NCBI RefSeq assembly: GCF_001038625.1
Contig: NZ_CP011803.1
Coordinates: 5,146,001-5,210,000 of the forward strand
Source of the DNA: Clostridium carboxidivorans P7
Lineage (GTDB): Bacteria; Bacillota; Clostridia; Clostridiales; Clostridiaceae
DNA: 64,000 bases
Reading direction: 5' to 3'
The translations under genes were made by a program, and so were the position numbers. The notes beneath the pieces are model-generated. The model saw only the letters and a program-made list of their open reading frames with translations, made no database searches and had not been told where the DNA came from. Within the stretch, counting starts at the first letter, position 1; every line of letters starts with the position of its first letter. Shown here piece by piece: positions 37,208 to 46,487 of the stretch.

Positions 37208-38926
37208 ATGAATTTAAAAAAAGTAAAGCTAACAAGTAAACTTTTATTTAGTTTTGGTGTTATGATGATAATGCTTATTGTCATTTCAACTGCAGCTATA
37301 GTTAAACTTAAGGAATCAAATGCACTATTATATCAAACAATTAATGTAAATAACAGGAAGGTAAAATTAGCTACTGATATGAGAGGATACATTAACAAAA
37401 TAGCAATAGACATTAGAGATATTGGAGTTAGTAATGATGTGAATTACATGACTTCAAAGAAAAAGGAAATAGATGAAAGTTTAGCAAAATACGAAGATGC
37501 ACAAAATGAATTGCAAAAATTACTTTCTACACAAAAAGGCAAAGAAATATTTGAAAAAGTGAAATCTGGTAAAGAAGATGTTGTTCCAATTTTTAATGAT
37601 GCTGTAAAGACTGGAATGAGGATTGGTGTAACTAATGAGGAATTATTGGTTATGTTTGAGAAAATGGAAAAGCCTCAAAATGCTTTGATTTCTAATATTC
37701 AAAGTATGGTAGATTTACAAGATGAATTATCCAAACAACAGGGAGCGAAGGCGAATGCTTCTGCACAAAAGGTTATACAATTGATGATTATTATTGGTAT
37801 TGCATGTTTAATTTTAATTGTTATATTCTCATATATTATTATTAAAAGTATAAAATCACAGATGAAAGAGTTATCAGAGGCAGCAAATAAACTAGCACAG
37901 GGAAATTTTAATTTTGAGATAGAAGTTCATGCAAATGATGAAATTGGACAAACAGTTAAGGCATTAAATGATGCTATAAAGGTTTTAAAGGGAACAATAA
38001 TTGAAGTAAAAAACCAGGGCCAAAGTACAACTGAAAGTGTAAATAGAACGGTAAAAATGTTTGAAGAGGTAAATTCTCAAGTTCAGAGTATATCAGCATC
38101 TACAGAGCAAATATCAGCAGGAATGGAAGAATCTGCAGCATCCTCAGAAGAAGTAACATCAATGGCAACTACAGTAAAGGAAGAAGTAAATGTTTCAGCT
38201 GAAAAGGCTAAAGAAGGACTAAATATTGCTATTGCAATAGAAAAAAAGGCTGATGATATAAATAAAAATTCTTCACAGGCTAAGGAAAATGCAGAAAAAA
38301 TTTATAAGTATGCTAAAGATAAATTAGAAAAAGCTATAGAAGATTCTAAAGTAGTTAAAAATATATCAGAAATGGCTGATAGTATTTTAGATATATCAGA
38401 ACAAACAAATTTATTATCATTAAACGCAGCTATAGAAGCTGCACGTGCAGGAGAACATGGAAAGGGATTTGCAGTAGTTGCAGAAGAAGTACGTAAACTT
38501 GCGGAGGAATCATCTGACGCAGTTGTTGAAATACAAACTAATGTTAAAAAGGTTTTAGCTGCTGTAGAAGAACTGTCCAATTCCTCCAGGGAAGTTTTAG
38601 TGTTTATTGAAAGTGATGTTTTAAAGGATTATGGAAATTTAATAGAGATAAGTAAACAATATAAAAATGATGGAAGCACTGTTAAATCTATAGTGGAAAA
38701 TTTTTCAGAAGTTTCAGAAAGTATTTCCAGTGCTGTAGATCAAATTGTAAAAAGTATGGAGGAAGTTGCTGTTTCTGTAGGTGAAGTTGCAAAAGCTTCA
38801 GGAGAAATAGCAGAGGGTGTATCTGCAGTAAATGATAAAAATATGCTTATATCACAAGAAGTTGATAAAAATGCAGAAGGAGCAGAAAAGCTATCAATAA
38901 TTATGGAAAATTTTAAAATAAATTAG
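37208..38926 (+). CDS. Methyl-accepting chemotaxis protein
   Basis: 572 residues. Membrane helix at about 12-32, extracytoplasmic four-helix-type ligand domain (35-190), second helix near 192-214, HAMP (215-270) and a long coiled-coil signalling domain. The hairpin tip SEQTNLLSLNAAIEAARAGEHGKGFAVVAEEVRKLAEES is split here as SEQTNLLSLNAAIEAARAG plus EHGKGFAVVAEEVRKLAE and contains the CheA/CheW contact site. Ligand unknown. Single gene, AAAGAGGTGAAG upstream of the ATG, with a SigD-like promoter. Confidence 0.94.
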   Translation: MNLKKVKLTSKLLFSFGVMMIMLIVISTAAIVKLKESNALLYQTINVNNRKVKLATDMRGYINKIAIDIRDIGVSNDVNYMTSKKKEIDESLAKYEDAQNELQKLLSTQKGKEIFEKVKSGKEDVVPIFNDAVKTGMRIGVTNEELLVMFEKMEKPQNALISNIQSMVDLQDELSKQQGAKANASAQKVIQLMIIIGIACLILIVIFSYIIIKSIKSQMKELSEAANKLAQGNFNFEIEVHANDEIGQTVKALNDAIKVLKGTIIEVKNQGQSTTESVNRTVKMFEEVNSQVQSISASTEQISAGMEESAASSEEVTSMATTVKEEVNVSAEKAKEGLNIAIAIEKKADDINKNSSQAKENAEKIYKYAKDKLEKAIEDSKVVKNISEMADSILDISEQTNLLSLNAAIEAARAGEHGKGFAVVAEEVRKLAEESSDAVVEIQTNVKKVLAAVEELSNSSREVLVFIESDVLKDYGNLIEISKQYKNDGSTVKSIVENFSEVSESISSAVDQIVKSMEEVAVSVGEVAKASGEIAEGVSAVNDKNMLISQEVDKNAEGAEKLSIIMENFKIN

Positions 38927-38938
38927 AAATTACTATAC

Positions 38939-38993
38939 AAAGCCGTTGGTATTAGCAAACTTTTAAAGGTTAGCTGTTAATATCAACGGCTTT
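38939..38993 (+). terminator. Hairpin after the chemotaxis receptor
   Basis: AAAGCCGTTG (38939-38948) pairs with CAACGGCTTT (38984-38993); inner GTTAATA/TATTAGC segments extend the stem. The T tract is short (T3). Confidence 0.65.
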
Positions 38994-38995
38994 AA

Positions 38996-39029
38996 AATTT
39001 AAGCAACAAATATATTTGTTGCTTAAATT
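38996..39029. repeat. Perfect 34-bp palindrome
   Basis: AATTTAAGCAACAAATA followed directly by its reverse complement TATTTGTTGCTTAAATT, with no loop. Abuts the phased repeats that begin at 39029. Confidence 0.8.
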
Positions 39030-39061
39030 GTTATGAAGCTGTTATGAAATTGTAACAAAAA
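39029..39061 (+). promoter_or_regulatory. Three 11-bp-phased repeats upstream of the lipoprotein gene
   Basis: TGTTATGAAGC, TGTTATGAAAT and TGTAACAAAAA at 39029, 39040 and 39051, each exactly 11 bp apart. The same core in the same phase occurs at 40656, 42959 and 46537, so this is probably an OmpR-family operator. Confidence 0.6.
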
Positions 39062-39120
39062 AGTATTAAGATTTAGTAAATAAAGTTAATATTAAGTGTA
39101 AAAAGGAAGGTATAATAAAA

Positions 39121-39666
39121 ATGAAAAAACATAATTTATTTAGTAAATCTGTTATGTGTTTAGTTGCAGTTGCTATGTCAGTATCTTTATTTGCAGGTTG
39201 TGGTAGTAAAAGCAGTACTAGTACTGGCAGTAGTAGTACTAAACAAACAACTTCACAAAGTAGTAATAAGACAAGTAACTCAGATGAAAGAAAAACACAG
39301 ATACAAGAAAGTCTTAAAGCTCTTGTAACAGCAGGAACTATAAACCAAACTCAATCGGATAAGATTCTAACAGCTCTTACAACTAAACCAGATAATAAAA
39401 GCGGAGATAACAAGCCACCACAAGATAATGGTCAGAATAATAATCAAAATCAACAAAGTAATCAACAGGGAAATGGACAAGCTAATTCACAAGGAAATGA
39501 TCAAAATAAAGGTAAAAGTCCTTTAAGCAAACTAGTAACTGATGGGGTTATCACTCAAGCTCAAGCAGATGCTGTTATGCAAAAGATAAGTGCTAATATG
39601 CCTCAAAAGAACAATGGACAATCAACTTCAAACAATAGTAGCCAAACATCTCAAAGTTCTAATTAG
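39121..39666 (+). CDS. Lipoprotein with LV-IT-Q-D repeats and Gln/Asn-rich linker
   Basis: 181 residues. Signal peptide with lipobox LFAGC, acylated C27. The mature protein has a Ser/Thr-rich start, a repeat LKALVTAGTINQTQSDKI near 60-77, a Gln/Asn/Gly-rich linker (85-135) and a second repeat LSKLVTDGVITQAQADAV near 138-155. The repeat resembles short modules found in clostridial proteins such as DUF2680 types, but I cannot name the function. The convergent gene at 39900-40598 has three copies of the same repeat. Envelope location and neighbouring two-component system suggest a stress-induced surface protein. Confidence 0.75.
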   Translation: MKKHNLFSKSVMCLVAVAMSVSLFAGCGSKSSTSTGSSSTKQTTSQSSNKTSNSDERKTQIQESLKALVTAGTINQTQSDKILTALTTKPDNKSGDNKPPQDNGQNNNQNQQSNQQGNGQANSQGNDQNKGKSPLSKLVTDGVITQAQADAVMQKISANMPQKNNGQSTSNNSSQTSQSSN

Positions 39667-39729
39667 TGAAAAAGTTTTACCTAATGGATGACTACTGTGA
39701 CATTTCCACTAAGTAAAATTTATTGATAA

Positions 39730-39759
39730 AAAGAGGAAGATGACTTTACCTTCCTCTTT
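39730..39759. terminator. Bidirectional hairpin between convergent genes
   Basis: AAAGAGGAAG (39730-39739) and CTTCCTCTTT (39750-39759), 10-bp perfect stem; short T tracts on both strands. The rest of 39667-39899 shows no gene. Confidence 0.65.
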
Positions 39760-39899
39760 AGTCTTTAATATATGCTAGTTTATAAACATTCAAAGCTAGT
39801 TTAACTTATTTACTTAGTTAATGTTAATTAAGCCAGTCTACATTATGTATATATTAAATTTTTATTGGATATTTATAAATAAAGTTTTATTTTGTTATT

Positions 39900-40598
39900 C
39901 TAGCTTTCTTGATTCTGGGATGAATTAGTTTCAGTATTTGATTTATTGATATTTTGATCAATAGAACTTATAATAGTATCTTCTTGATCTTGAGTTATAA
40001 CCTTTGAACTTACTAGGTTATCTAGTGTAGATTTTACTGTTGTATTTAAATTATTTTTATACATATTAGAAAGTCTATTTGGTGGAGTAGGAGTAAGGCT
40101 TCCTATTGAATTAGCTTGATCCTTAGATATAATATTGGCACTTACTAAATCTTTTAAAAGGTCAGGTTTACCTTCAGATTTCTTTTGCTCTAAATAAGAT
40201 TTTCTATCACTAGTACTCATATTTTTAAGCTTATCCATTTCAGATTTTCTTTCTTCATTTTTTTGTTGAATAAAATCTTCAATTTTATCTTCTTGATCTT
40301 GAGTAATAGTTCCAGCAGTTACAAGACTACTAAGTTTTGATTTAATGCCATCAGATAAGTTAATGTTAGGGGCAATAAAGTTATTGATGTTATTAGTATA
40401 TGGTTGACCGTATTTTATTGATGATGTTGTAGAACTTAAAGTGTCAACAGCTGTTTTGCTTAATTGAATTGAATCAGTAGTTATATCAGTATTTGAGTCA
40501 TCTGAATCAGTGTTGTTAGTACTATTAGTTGTTAAGTTGTTATTATAAAGAGGATTAAGTAAATATTGATAAATGTCATTTGTAGTATTAACGTTCAT
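39900..40598 (-). CDS. Protein with three LV-IT-Q-D repeats, unknown function
   Basis: 232 residues without a signal peptide. The N-terminal 75 residues are Asn/Thr/Ser/Asp-rich and low complexity. Repeats: LSSLVTAGTITQDQEDKI near 86-103, LKDLVSANIISKDQANSI near 148-165, LDNLVSSKVITQDQEDTI near 192-209, with a Lys/Glu helix between the first two. It shares this module with the lipoprotein encoded convergently. Phased TGTnACA repeats lie 58-90 bp upstream, so it is probably controlled by the adjacent two-component system. Function not recognised. Confidence 0.72.
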   Translation of the reverse strand: MNVNTTNDIYQYLLNPLYNNNLTTNSTNNTDSDDSNTDITTDSIQLSKTAVDTLSSTTSSIKYGQPYTNNINNFIAPNINLSDGIKSKLSSLVTAGTITQDQEDKIEDFIQQKNEERKSEMDKLKNMSTSDRKSYLEQKKSEGKPDLLKDLVSANIISKDQANSIGSLTPTPPNRLSNMYKNNLNTTVKSTLDNLVSSKVITQDQEDTIISSIDQNINKSNTETNSSQNQES

Positions 40599-40655
40599 AA
40601 TATCACCCTTTCTTTAAAAATAATAATTTATCTCATAATAATTATAATTGTAGAT

Positions 40656-40688
40656 TGTTACAGGCATGTTACAATTATGTCACAGTTG
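40656..40688 (-). promoter_or_regulatory. Three 11-bp-phased repeats upstream of the repeat-protein gene
   Basis: TGTTACAGGCA, TGTTACAATTA and TGTCACAGTTG at 40656, 40667 and 40678 (plus-strand reading), each 11 bp apart. On the minus strand, the direction of the gene at 40598, the cores read TGTGACA, TGTAACA, TGTAACA. Confidence 0.62.
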
Positions 40689-40732
40689 GTATATTGTGGA
40701 TAAATGGTGCGTTTAATTATAAATTACCAAGC

Positions 40733-42184
40733 TTAGGTGATTTTAATTAAGGGCAATTCAATTATAAACAATGCTCCTGAATCAGAATTTTTAGCGATAA
40801 TTTTTCCATTATGCTTTTCAATAATATTTTTGCTGATAGGCAAGCCTAAACCAAAGTTGCCTTTTTTACCTTTATAAAATCTTTCAAATATATTAGGAAG
40901 ATCATTTTTTTGAAAACCTACGCCATCATCAGATATAGTTAAGAGTATTTTACTATCTATAACTTTAACTGTTAATATAACAGCACTAGATGCGTATCTT
41001 ATACAATTGCTTATTATATTAGTAATTGCTCGCGAAAGTTTTTCTTCATCTGCATTTATTTCAATTTTTTTATCTATGTTATTTAGAATAATTTTTATAT
41101 TATTATTTACAGTAATAGTATTCATGCGTCGAACACAACTTTTTATTAAATCGTTAAAATCCAAATTATTATAGTGATAATTATCATCTATTGTATTAAG
41201 CCTAGATAAGTAAAGTAAGTCTTCAACTAAACGGGTTAATCGTTTTGTTTCATCAATTATAATGTCAGCAGCCTCATCAGTATCAATCACATCATACTTT
41301 ATACCTTCGGCATAACTTTGGATCGACATAAGTGGAGTTCTAAATTCGTGAGATGCATTCTGAAAAAAAGTTTTTTGTGCTTTATCATATATCTCTAATT
41401 TTTCAGACATGATATTAATGTTGTTTACAAATTCACGTAATTCATCATCTACAGACATATTAATTTTGGTATCAAAATTTCTTTCAGCAATAGATCTTAT
41501 ATGTTGACTGAGCGTAGAAAATGGAGAAGATATTTTTTTTGATAAAATAGATGAAAAAATTAAAATAATCAATGATGAAAAAATTAAAATAATTGAAAGA
41601 ATAATATTTATTCCAATTTGCAGTTGTTTTACTTTTTCAATGTTTGAATATATGATTATCCATCCCAGTCCAAAGGAATTTTTTTCAGATACAGGTTTAA
41701 CTATTGCTATATATTCAGTACCAGATAAATAAAAGTTCAAATAATTTTTAGAACTAAGTTTTTTTGATTTATTTGCAGTTTCATTTATTTGTTTTAATAT
41801 ATCGGCTGAATTTACAGAGGATTCTCTTGGAAAAGGAGTTAGTATATTTTTAGATTTATCAAGTAAAATATAATTTGCATTCAAAACAGTAAGGGAATCT
41901 CTCAATGAACGATCTAACATAAAATAGAAATGTATAAGGCTATTACTGTTTTGAGGTGAAGGAGGTGGTGGCGGCACCTTCTCTGATTTTACAAAAAAAT
42001 CTGGCCCATGCTGTAAGGCTATGCGCTCAGTATTTGATGCAATTTTATTTAATTGCATAAATAAATCCTTTTCAAAATATAGACGAATAGCAATATTAAA
42101 TATTATTGTAGTCAGTGTAATTAACATAATAATTATAATAATATTATATTTAAAAATTCTCCATTTAATTGTAGTTTTTTTCAT
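40733..42184 (-). CDS. Membrane sensor histidine kinase
   Basis: Start at 42184 (MKKTTIKWRIFKYN, 483 residues), with AAGGAATGAT upstream and 4 bp after the regulator stop. Helix 1 at about 11-33; extracytoplasmic domain with an unusual polyproline stretch VPPPPPSPQ near 69-77; helix 2 near 192-214; HAMP; HisKA with phospho-acceptor in NASHEFRTP near 280; HATPase_c with NIISNCIRY, DDGVGF and GLGLPI. Partner of the regulator encoded just upstream. Its neighbours (efflux system, envelope lipoprotein) suggest it senses envelope stress or an antimicrobial; the signal is unknown. Confidence 0.92.
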   Translation of the reverse strand: MKKTTIKWRIFKYNIIIIIMLITLTTIIFNIAIRLYFEKDLFMQLNKIASNTERIALQHGPDFFVKSEKVPPPPPSPQNSNSLIHFYFMLDRSLRDSLTVLNANYILLDKSKNILTPFPRESSVNSADILKQINETANKSKKLSSKNYLNFYLSGTEYIAIVKPVSEKNSFGLGWIIIYSNIEKVKQLQIGINIILSIILIFSSLIILIFSSILSKKISSPFSTLSQHIRSIAERNFDTKINMSVDDELREFVNNINIMSEKLEIYDKAQKTFFQNASHEFRTPLMSIQSYAEGIKYDVIDTDEAADIIIDETKRLTRLVEDLLYLSRLNTIDDNYHYNNLDFNDLIKSCVRRMNTITVNNNIKIILNNIDKKIEINADEEKLSRAITNIISNCIRYASSAVILTVKVIDSKILLTISDDGVGFQKNDLPNIFERFYKGKKGNFGLGLPISKNIIEKHNGKIIAKNSDSGALFIIELPLIKIT

Positions 42185-42188
42185 AATA

Positions 42189-42887
42189 TCATTCCTTAAA
42201 TTGTATTTTAAAGCCAAAACCCCATACGGTATCAATTTTTAAAGAAGAACCAGCATTTAGTAGTTTTTTTCTAATTCTCTTTACCATATCATCAGTGGCC
42301 CTGGTTTCTACATCATTTTCGAATCCCCAAACTTTATCTAATAGTTCACTGCGACTTACTGCTCTATTTTTGTTTGTTATAAGGTAATAAATAAATGAAA
42401 ATTCCATACCTGTAAGGCCTATATTGTTTCCATGATAATGTATTTCTTTTATATCAAGATTTACAGAAATATCTCCAATAGTAATAACTTTGTTATCTTC
42501 AATATGTTGTTTTTTATCTAATTCAATTCTACGAAAAATGCTTTTAATTCTAGCTATGAGCTCCATAGGACTAAAAGGTTTAGTAAGATAGTCATCACAT
42601 CCTAAAGTAAGACCTGCTATTTTATCAGGTTCTGTATCCTTAGCAGATACTATTATTATTGGAATACAGCTTTTCTGGCGAATTAATGAACAAAGCGAAA
42701 AGCCATCCATTTCAGGCATCATAATATCCAGTATGAGCATGTCTGGTTCTTTAGTATTGAAAGCTTCAAGAACAGAAAGCCCATCATTAAATAATTCTAC
42801 TTCAAAGCCTTCCTTGACAAGGAAAGATTTTATTATGTTGCAAATGTTAACTTCATCATCGCCAATATATATTAGTTTTTTATTCAA
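42189..42887 (-). CDS. OmpR/PhoB-family response regulator
   Basis: 232 residues. Receiver 1-118 with D10/D11, phospho-acceptor D54 in LILDIMMPEMDG and conserved Lys in LTKPFSPMEL; winged helix 133-232 ending VWGFGFKIQF. Divergent from the MacAB-like efflux genes, with the phased repeats at 42959-42991 in the shared promoter region. The same repeats before four neighbouring genes make this regulator the best candidate to bind them. Confidence 0.93.
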   Translation of the reverse strand: MNKKLIYIGDDEVNICNIIKSFLVKEGFEVELFNDGLSVLEAFNTKEPDMLILDIMMPEMDGFSLCSLIRQKSCIPIIIVSAKDTEPDKIAGLTLGCDDYLTKPFSPMELIARIKSIFRRIELDKKQHIEDNKVITIGDISVNLDIKEIHYHGNNIGLTGMEFSFIYYLITNKNRAVSRSELLDKVWGFENDVETRATDDMVKRIRKKLLNAGSSLKIDTVWGFGFKIQFKE

Positions 42888-42958
42888 TTAACTCACCTCT
42901 TAATCAATTTTAACATAAGCAGCTTACAATATCATTTGAAATTGTTTGGTATTTAAAG

Positions 42959-42999
42959 TTGCCACAATTTTGCCACAATTTTACCGAGATTTATATAAA
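42959..42999 (+). promoter_or_regulatory. Phased repeats and -10 box in the regulator/efflux divergent region
   Basis: TTGCCACAATT repeats perfectly at 42959 and 42970, and a weaker third unit TTACCGAGATT follows at 42981, all 11 bp apart. TATAAA at 42994-42999 follows as a -10, with the repeats in place of a -35, as in PhoB-activated promoters. Confidence 0.62.
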
Positions 43000-43104
43000 G
43001 CCCTTAGAGTAGAATTAGAATGTGGATAAAAATGACTTATCATAATTAAAGTTCAAATTGAGGAAATGATAGTGAAGGTAAACTAGATTTGGAGGTTTCT
43101 GAGC

Positions 43105-44493
43105 ATGAAAGAAAAGATTTTAAAAATATCAGCTGTAATAGTTTTAATAATTATAGCTGGTTTCGGAGGATACTATGCATATAAAAGAAGTACATCTAAA
43201 AATGTACTGACATCTACTAAGTATTCTTTATCAAAGGCAACAAAAACTAATTTGGATATTACTGTAGAAGCTACAGGTGCTGTTACAGGAGTAAATGAAG
43301 TAAATGTTTTTTCATCTAACACTGGTACAGTAGATGGAATGACGGCAAAATTAGGTGCTGCTGTTAATAAGGGGGATTTATTTTGCAAAATTGATGACAG
43401 TACAACTCAACAGGCAGTGGATAGTGCGCAAATTTCATTGCAACACAGTTATTTAGAACTGCAGGCATTGAAAAATCAGTTGGATGATCTTGTAGTAAAG
43501 GCTCCTATAAGTGGAAAGGTAAGAGCAGTATATGCAGGTGTGGGAGACGAGGTTAGTTCCATAAAGTCTACTTATGGAGGAATGGCCATGATAACTGTAG
43601 GGTCTGATAATTCTTATGAAACAGCTGTTCCATTTCCTTCTAGTGGAAAAGTGGCAGAAGTTTGTGTATCAGCTGGTCAGAGCGTTAACAAAGGAGATGT
43701 ATTATTTAGACTTGATGCTAAAACTTTAAACAACACTATTGCTCAAAAAGAAAATGACATCAAGTTGGCACAAAAAAACTTGAGTGACAAACAAGCTAAT
43801 CTAGCTAAATCTACAATAGCTACTCCTATAAGCGGAATAGTAACAGTATTAAATGTTAAAAATGGTGAAATAGTAACAAATGAAAAGCTTATTGCTACTA
43901 TATCAGATACATCAAAAATGAGAGTGACACTAGCTGTAGATGAACTGGATATTAACCAAGTAAAAGTAGGACAAACAGCTACAATAAAGTTGGATGATAT
44001 TAAAGATAAAACTTTTAAAGGCAGTGTTGAATCTATTTCACAAAGTGGTACAACTACCAATAATGTTACAACTTATAGTGTAGTTGTGACTATAGATAAT
44101 CCAGAGAATGTGAAAATAGGAATGAATGCAAATGTCAGTATTGAGGTACAAAGTAAGGCAGATGTGTTAACAGTTCCAGTAGAAGCTGTTACAGAAAAAA
44201 ATGGAAAGAAATATGTCATGGTTTCTGAACAAACAAGTAAATCAACTTCAGCTAATAAAAAAGCCTCTAATAATATAAGACCAGGAAAGCTTGTAGAAGT
44301 GAAAACAGGACTTAAAAATAAAACTCTAATTGAAATAACAAGTGGGCTTAAAGATAATCAGGTTGTTATGACAGAACTTACACAAACTACTAATACAAAT
44401 AACAGTAGTAAGTCAAGTAAAAATAAAAGTAGTCAACAAGGCGGAATGCCAGGTGGAGGAATGTCTGGCGGAGGAGGAATGCCACCAAATTAA
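43105..44493 (+). CDS. Efflux adaptor subunit, HlyD/MacA family
   Basis: 462 residues. N-terminal membrane anchor at about 6-26, then biotinyl-lipoyl-like and beta-barrel domains: GDLFCKIDDSTTQQAVDSA, LVVKAPISGKVRAV and a second lipoyl-like unit KGDVLFRLDAKTL with STIATPISGIVTVLNVKNG. C-terminal tail is Gly/Met/Pro-rich (GGMPGGGMSGGGG). Links the MacB-like permease to the outside in Gram-positive tripartite-like exporters of peptides or antibiotics. TGGAGG precedes the ATG; it starts a three-gene operon with the ATPase and permease. Confidence 0.9.
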   Translation: MKEKILKISAVIVLIIIAGFGGYYAYKRSTSKNVLTSTKYSLSKATKTNLDITVEATGAVTGVNEVNVFSSNTGTVDGMTAKLGAAVNKGDLFCKIDDSTTQQAVDSAQISLQHSYLELQALKNQLDDLVVKAPISGKVRAVYAGVGDEVSSIKSTYGGMAMITVGSDNSYETAVPFPSSGKVAEVCVSAGQSVNKGDVLFRLDAKTLNNTIAQKENDIKLAQKNLSDKQANLAKSTIATPISGIVTVLNVKNGEIVTNEKLIATISDTSKMRVTLAVDELDINQVKVGQTATIKLDDIKDKTFKGSVESISQSGTTTNNVTTYSVVVTIDNPENVKIGMNANVSIEVQSKADVLTVPVEAVTEKNGKKYVMVSEQTSKSTSANKKASNNIRPGKLVEVKTGLKNKTLIEITSGLKDNQVVMTELTQTTNTNNSSKSSKNKSSQQGGMPGGGMSGGGGMPPN

Positions 44494-44521
44494 CGAATAT
44501 GTGGTTTTATGGAGGTAGAAT

Positions 44522-45223
44522 ATGAATCTTGTTATAGAAATGAAAAATATTAATAAAATCTATAAAATGGGAAGCAGCGAATATAGAGCTTTAAGTGATG
44601 TTAATTTAAATATAGAGAAAGGTGAATTTGTATCAATAGTGGGACCTTCTGGAGCAGGTAAGTCTACTTTGATGAACATAATAGGTTGTTTGGATGTGGC
44701 AACCTCTGGAGAATACATCCTTGATGGAGAAGATACAAATTGTAATGATGATAAATTATCAGAGATTCGCAATAGAAAAATAGGTTTCATATTTCAAAAT
44801 TACAATCTTCTTCCGAAAATGAATGTGCTAGACAATGTGGAATTACCTTTAATATATCAAGGATTAAGTAATAAAGAAATGAAAGAAAAAGCTTTAAAAT
44901 CTTTAGAAAGGGTTGGTTTAATATCTCATGTTAAGCATAAGCCTGCAGAACTCTCTGGAGGACAAAAACAGAGAGTTGCTATTGCAAGAGCTCTTGCTAC
45001 AGAACCTGAATTATTATTGGCAGATGAACCTACAGGAGCATTGGATAGCAAAACAGGAAAAGAAGTTATTGAAATGCTTAAGGGATTAAATAAAGAAGGA
45101 AATACAATTGTACTTATAACTCATGATAATGAAATTGCACATCAGGCAAAAAGGATAATAACTGTAAAAGATGGATATATTCAATCAGATGAATTAAATT
45201 GTGAATATAGTAAGGTGATTTAA
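44522..45223 (+). CDS. ABC transporter ATPase, MacB/LolD family
   Basis: 233 residues. Walker A GPSGAGKST near 39-47, RNRKIGFIFQNYNLLP (Q-loop of the MacB/LolD/FtsE class), signature LSGGQKQRVAIARAL and Walker B LLLADEPTGALD. Powers the permease encoded next; the stop codon abuts that gene's start. Confidence 0.94.
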   Translation: MNLVIEMKNINKIYKMGSSEYRALSDVNLNIEKGEFVSIVGPSGAGKSTLMNIIGCLDVATSGEYILDGEDTNCNDDKLSEIRNRKIGFIFQNYNLLPKMNVLDNVELPLIYQGLSNKEMKEKALKSLERVGLISHVKHKPAELSGGQKQRVAIARALATEPELLLADEPTGALDSKTGKEVIEMLKGLNKEGNTIVLITHDNEIAHQAKRIITVKDGYIQSDELNCEYSKVI

Positions 45224-46411
45224 ATGAAATTTAGTAAACTTATAAAAATGGCATTTTCATCGGTTTTAGCCAATAAGATGAGATCTTTCCTTACTATGCT
45301 TGGCATAATAATAGGAATTACTTCTGTTATAGCTTTAGTAGGTATGGGACAGGGAACTAAACAGGATGTAGCTTCTAAAATTTCAAGTTTAGGGACTAAT
45401 CTTATAACTGTAAATATCATGGGAAGAAGAAGTATAACAGTAACAAATAGTGAGTTAAATGAACTTAAAAAGAAACCAGGAATAAAGGATATAGCACCTT
45501 CAGCATCACAGCAAAATGCTACAGTAAAATCAGAATCCAGTTCAAAGAGTACTACAACTTCTATTGAAGGATGTGTACCAAGTTCTGCAACTATAAGAAA
45601 ATTAGGTGTAACTAGTGGCAGATTTATCACTCAAGATGATGTAGATAGCAGGTATAGAGTTGCAGTAATTGGTACAGATGCTGCGGATACTTTGTTTGGA
45701 AGTACAGATGTTGTTGGAGAAGAAATTAATATAAATGGAAGTATATTTTCCATAGTAGGTGTGCTTGCTACTCAAGGTGGTAGTGGACAAGATTCTCCAG
45801 ATGATAAGATAATAGTACCTTTAAGTGTTGTTCAGAGACTATTTAAGATTTCACAGATAAAAACTTTTTATGTTGAAGCAGAAAGTCAGGATTCGATATC
45901 AGAAGCAAAAGGATACCTTCAGTTATTTTTAAACAACAAATTTAGCAGTGATTCTTCACAAAATACTAATTATAGAATAATGGATCAGTCCAGCCTTTTG
46001 GAAACAGCTACTTCAACAAGTGATAGTATGACTACTATGCTTTCAGGAGTAGCAGCTATATCTTTGCTTGTTGGTGGAATAGGAATTATGAATATTATGC
46101 TTGTTTCAGTAGTTGAAAGAACAAAAGAAATAGGTATAAGAAAAGCCATTGGTGCTAAGAGGAAAACTATTCTGATGCAATTTTTACTAGAATCTGCGGG
46201 CATAAGTACTTTTGGTGGGATTTTGGGAGTTTTAGGTGGATATGCAGCAGCTTATGTAATGAAAACTTTTTTTCATACATCTGTTGTAATATCTAATAAT
46301 GTAGTAATAGAAGCGTTTCTATTTTCTATTCTTGTGGGTATAGTTTTTGGAGTATATCCTGCTAATAAGGCTTCTAAGTTAAGTCCTATTGAAGCATTGA
46401 GATTTGAATAA
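45224..46411 (+). CDS. ABC transporter permease, MacB/FtsX family
   Basis: 395 residues. Helix 1 near 20-40 (SFLTMLGIIIGITSVIALVG), a large extracytoplasmic MacB-PCD domain (45-265), then three helices at about 275-300, 325-350 and 360-385 in the FtsX pattern (IGIMNIMLVSVVERTKEIGI, GVYPANKASKLSPIEALR). AAGGTGAT inside the ATPase 3' end serves as binding site, so translation is coupled. With the adaptor and ATPase it forms a peptide/antibiotic export or envelope-stress system. Confidence 0.93.
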   Translation: MKFSKLIKMAFSSVLANKMRSFLTMLGIIIGITSVIALVGMGQGTKQDVASKISSLGTNLITVNIMGRRSITVTNSELNELKKKPGIKDIAPSASQQNATVKSESSSKSTTTSIEGCVPSSATIRKLGVTSGRFITQDDVDSRYRVAVIGTDAADTLFGSTDVVGEEININGSIFSIVGVLATQGGSGQDSPDDKIIVPLSVVQRLFKISQIKTFYVEAESQDSISEAKGYLQLFLNNKFSSDSSQNTNYRIMDQSSLLETATSTSDSMTTMLSGVAAISLLVGGIGIMNIMLVSVVERTKEIGIRKAIGAKRKTILMQFLLESAGISTFGGILGVLGGYAAAYVMKTFFHTSVVISNNVVIEAFLFSILVGIVFGVYPANKASKLSPIEALRFE

Positions 46412-46423
46412 ATGTCAAATAAT

Positions 46424-46460
46424 AAAGTACTGACAAATATGAGTTGTCAGTACTTTTTTT
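46424..46460 (+). terminator. Intrinsic terminator of the efflux operon
   Basis: AAAGTACTGACAA (46424-46436) and TTGTCAGTACTTT (46444-46456), 13-bp perfect stem, then TTTT. Confidence 0.92.
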
Positions 46461-46487
46461 ATAAAATAAATATTTAGAATTTTTAAG

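Noticed and set aside
39029..39061. Short tandem repeats as a possible CRISPR remnant
   Set aside because: Units are 11 bp, contiguous, without spacers; operator repeats explain them better.
45220..45630. 136-codon open frame antisense to the MacB-like permease
   Set aside because: No ribosome binding site, no recognisable protein, and the sense strand encodes a clear permease; a shadow frame.
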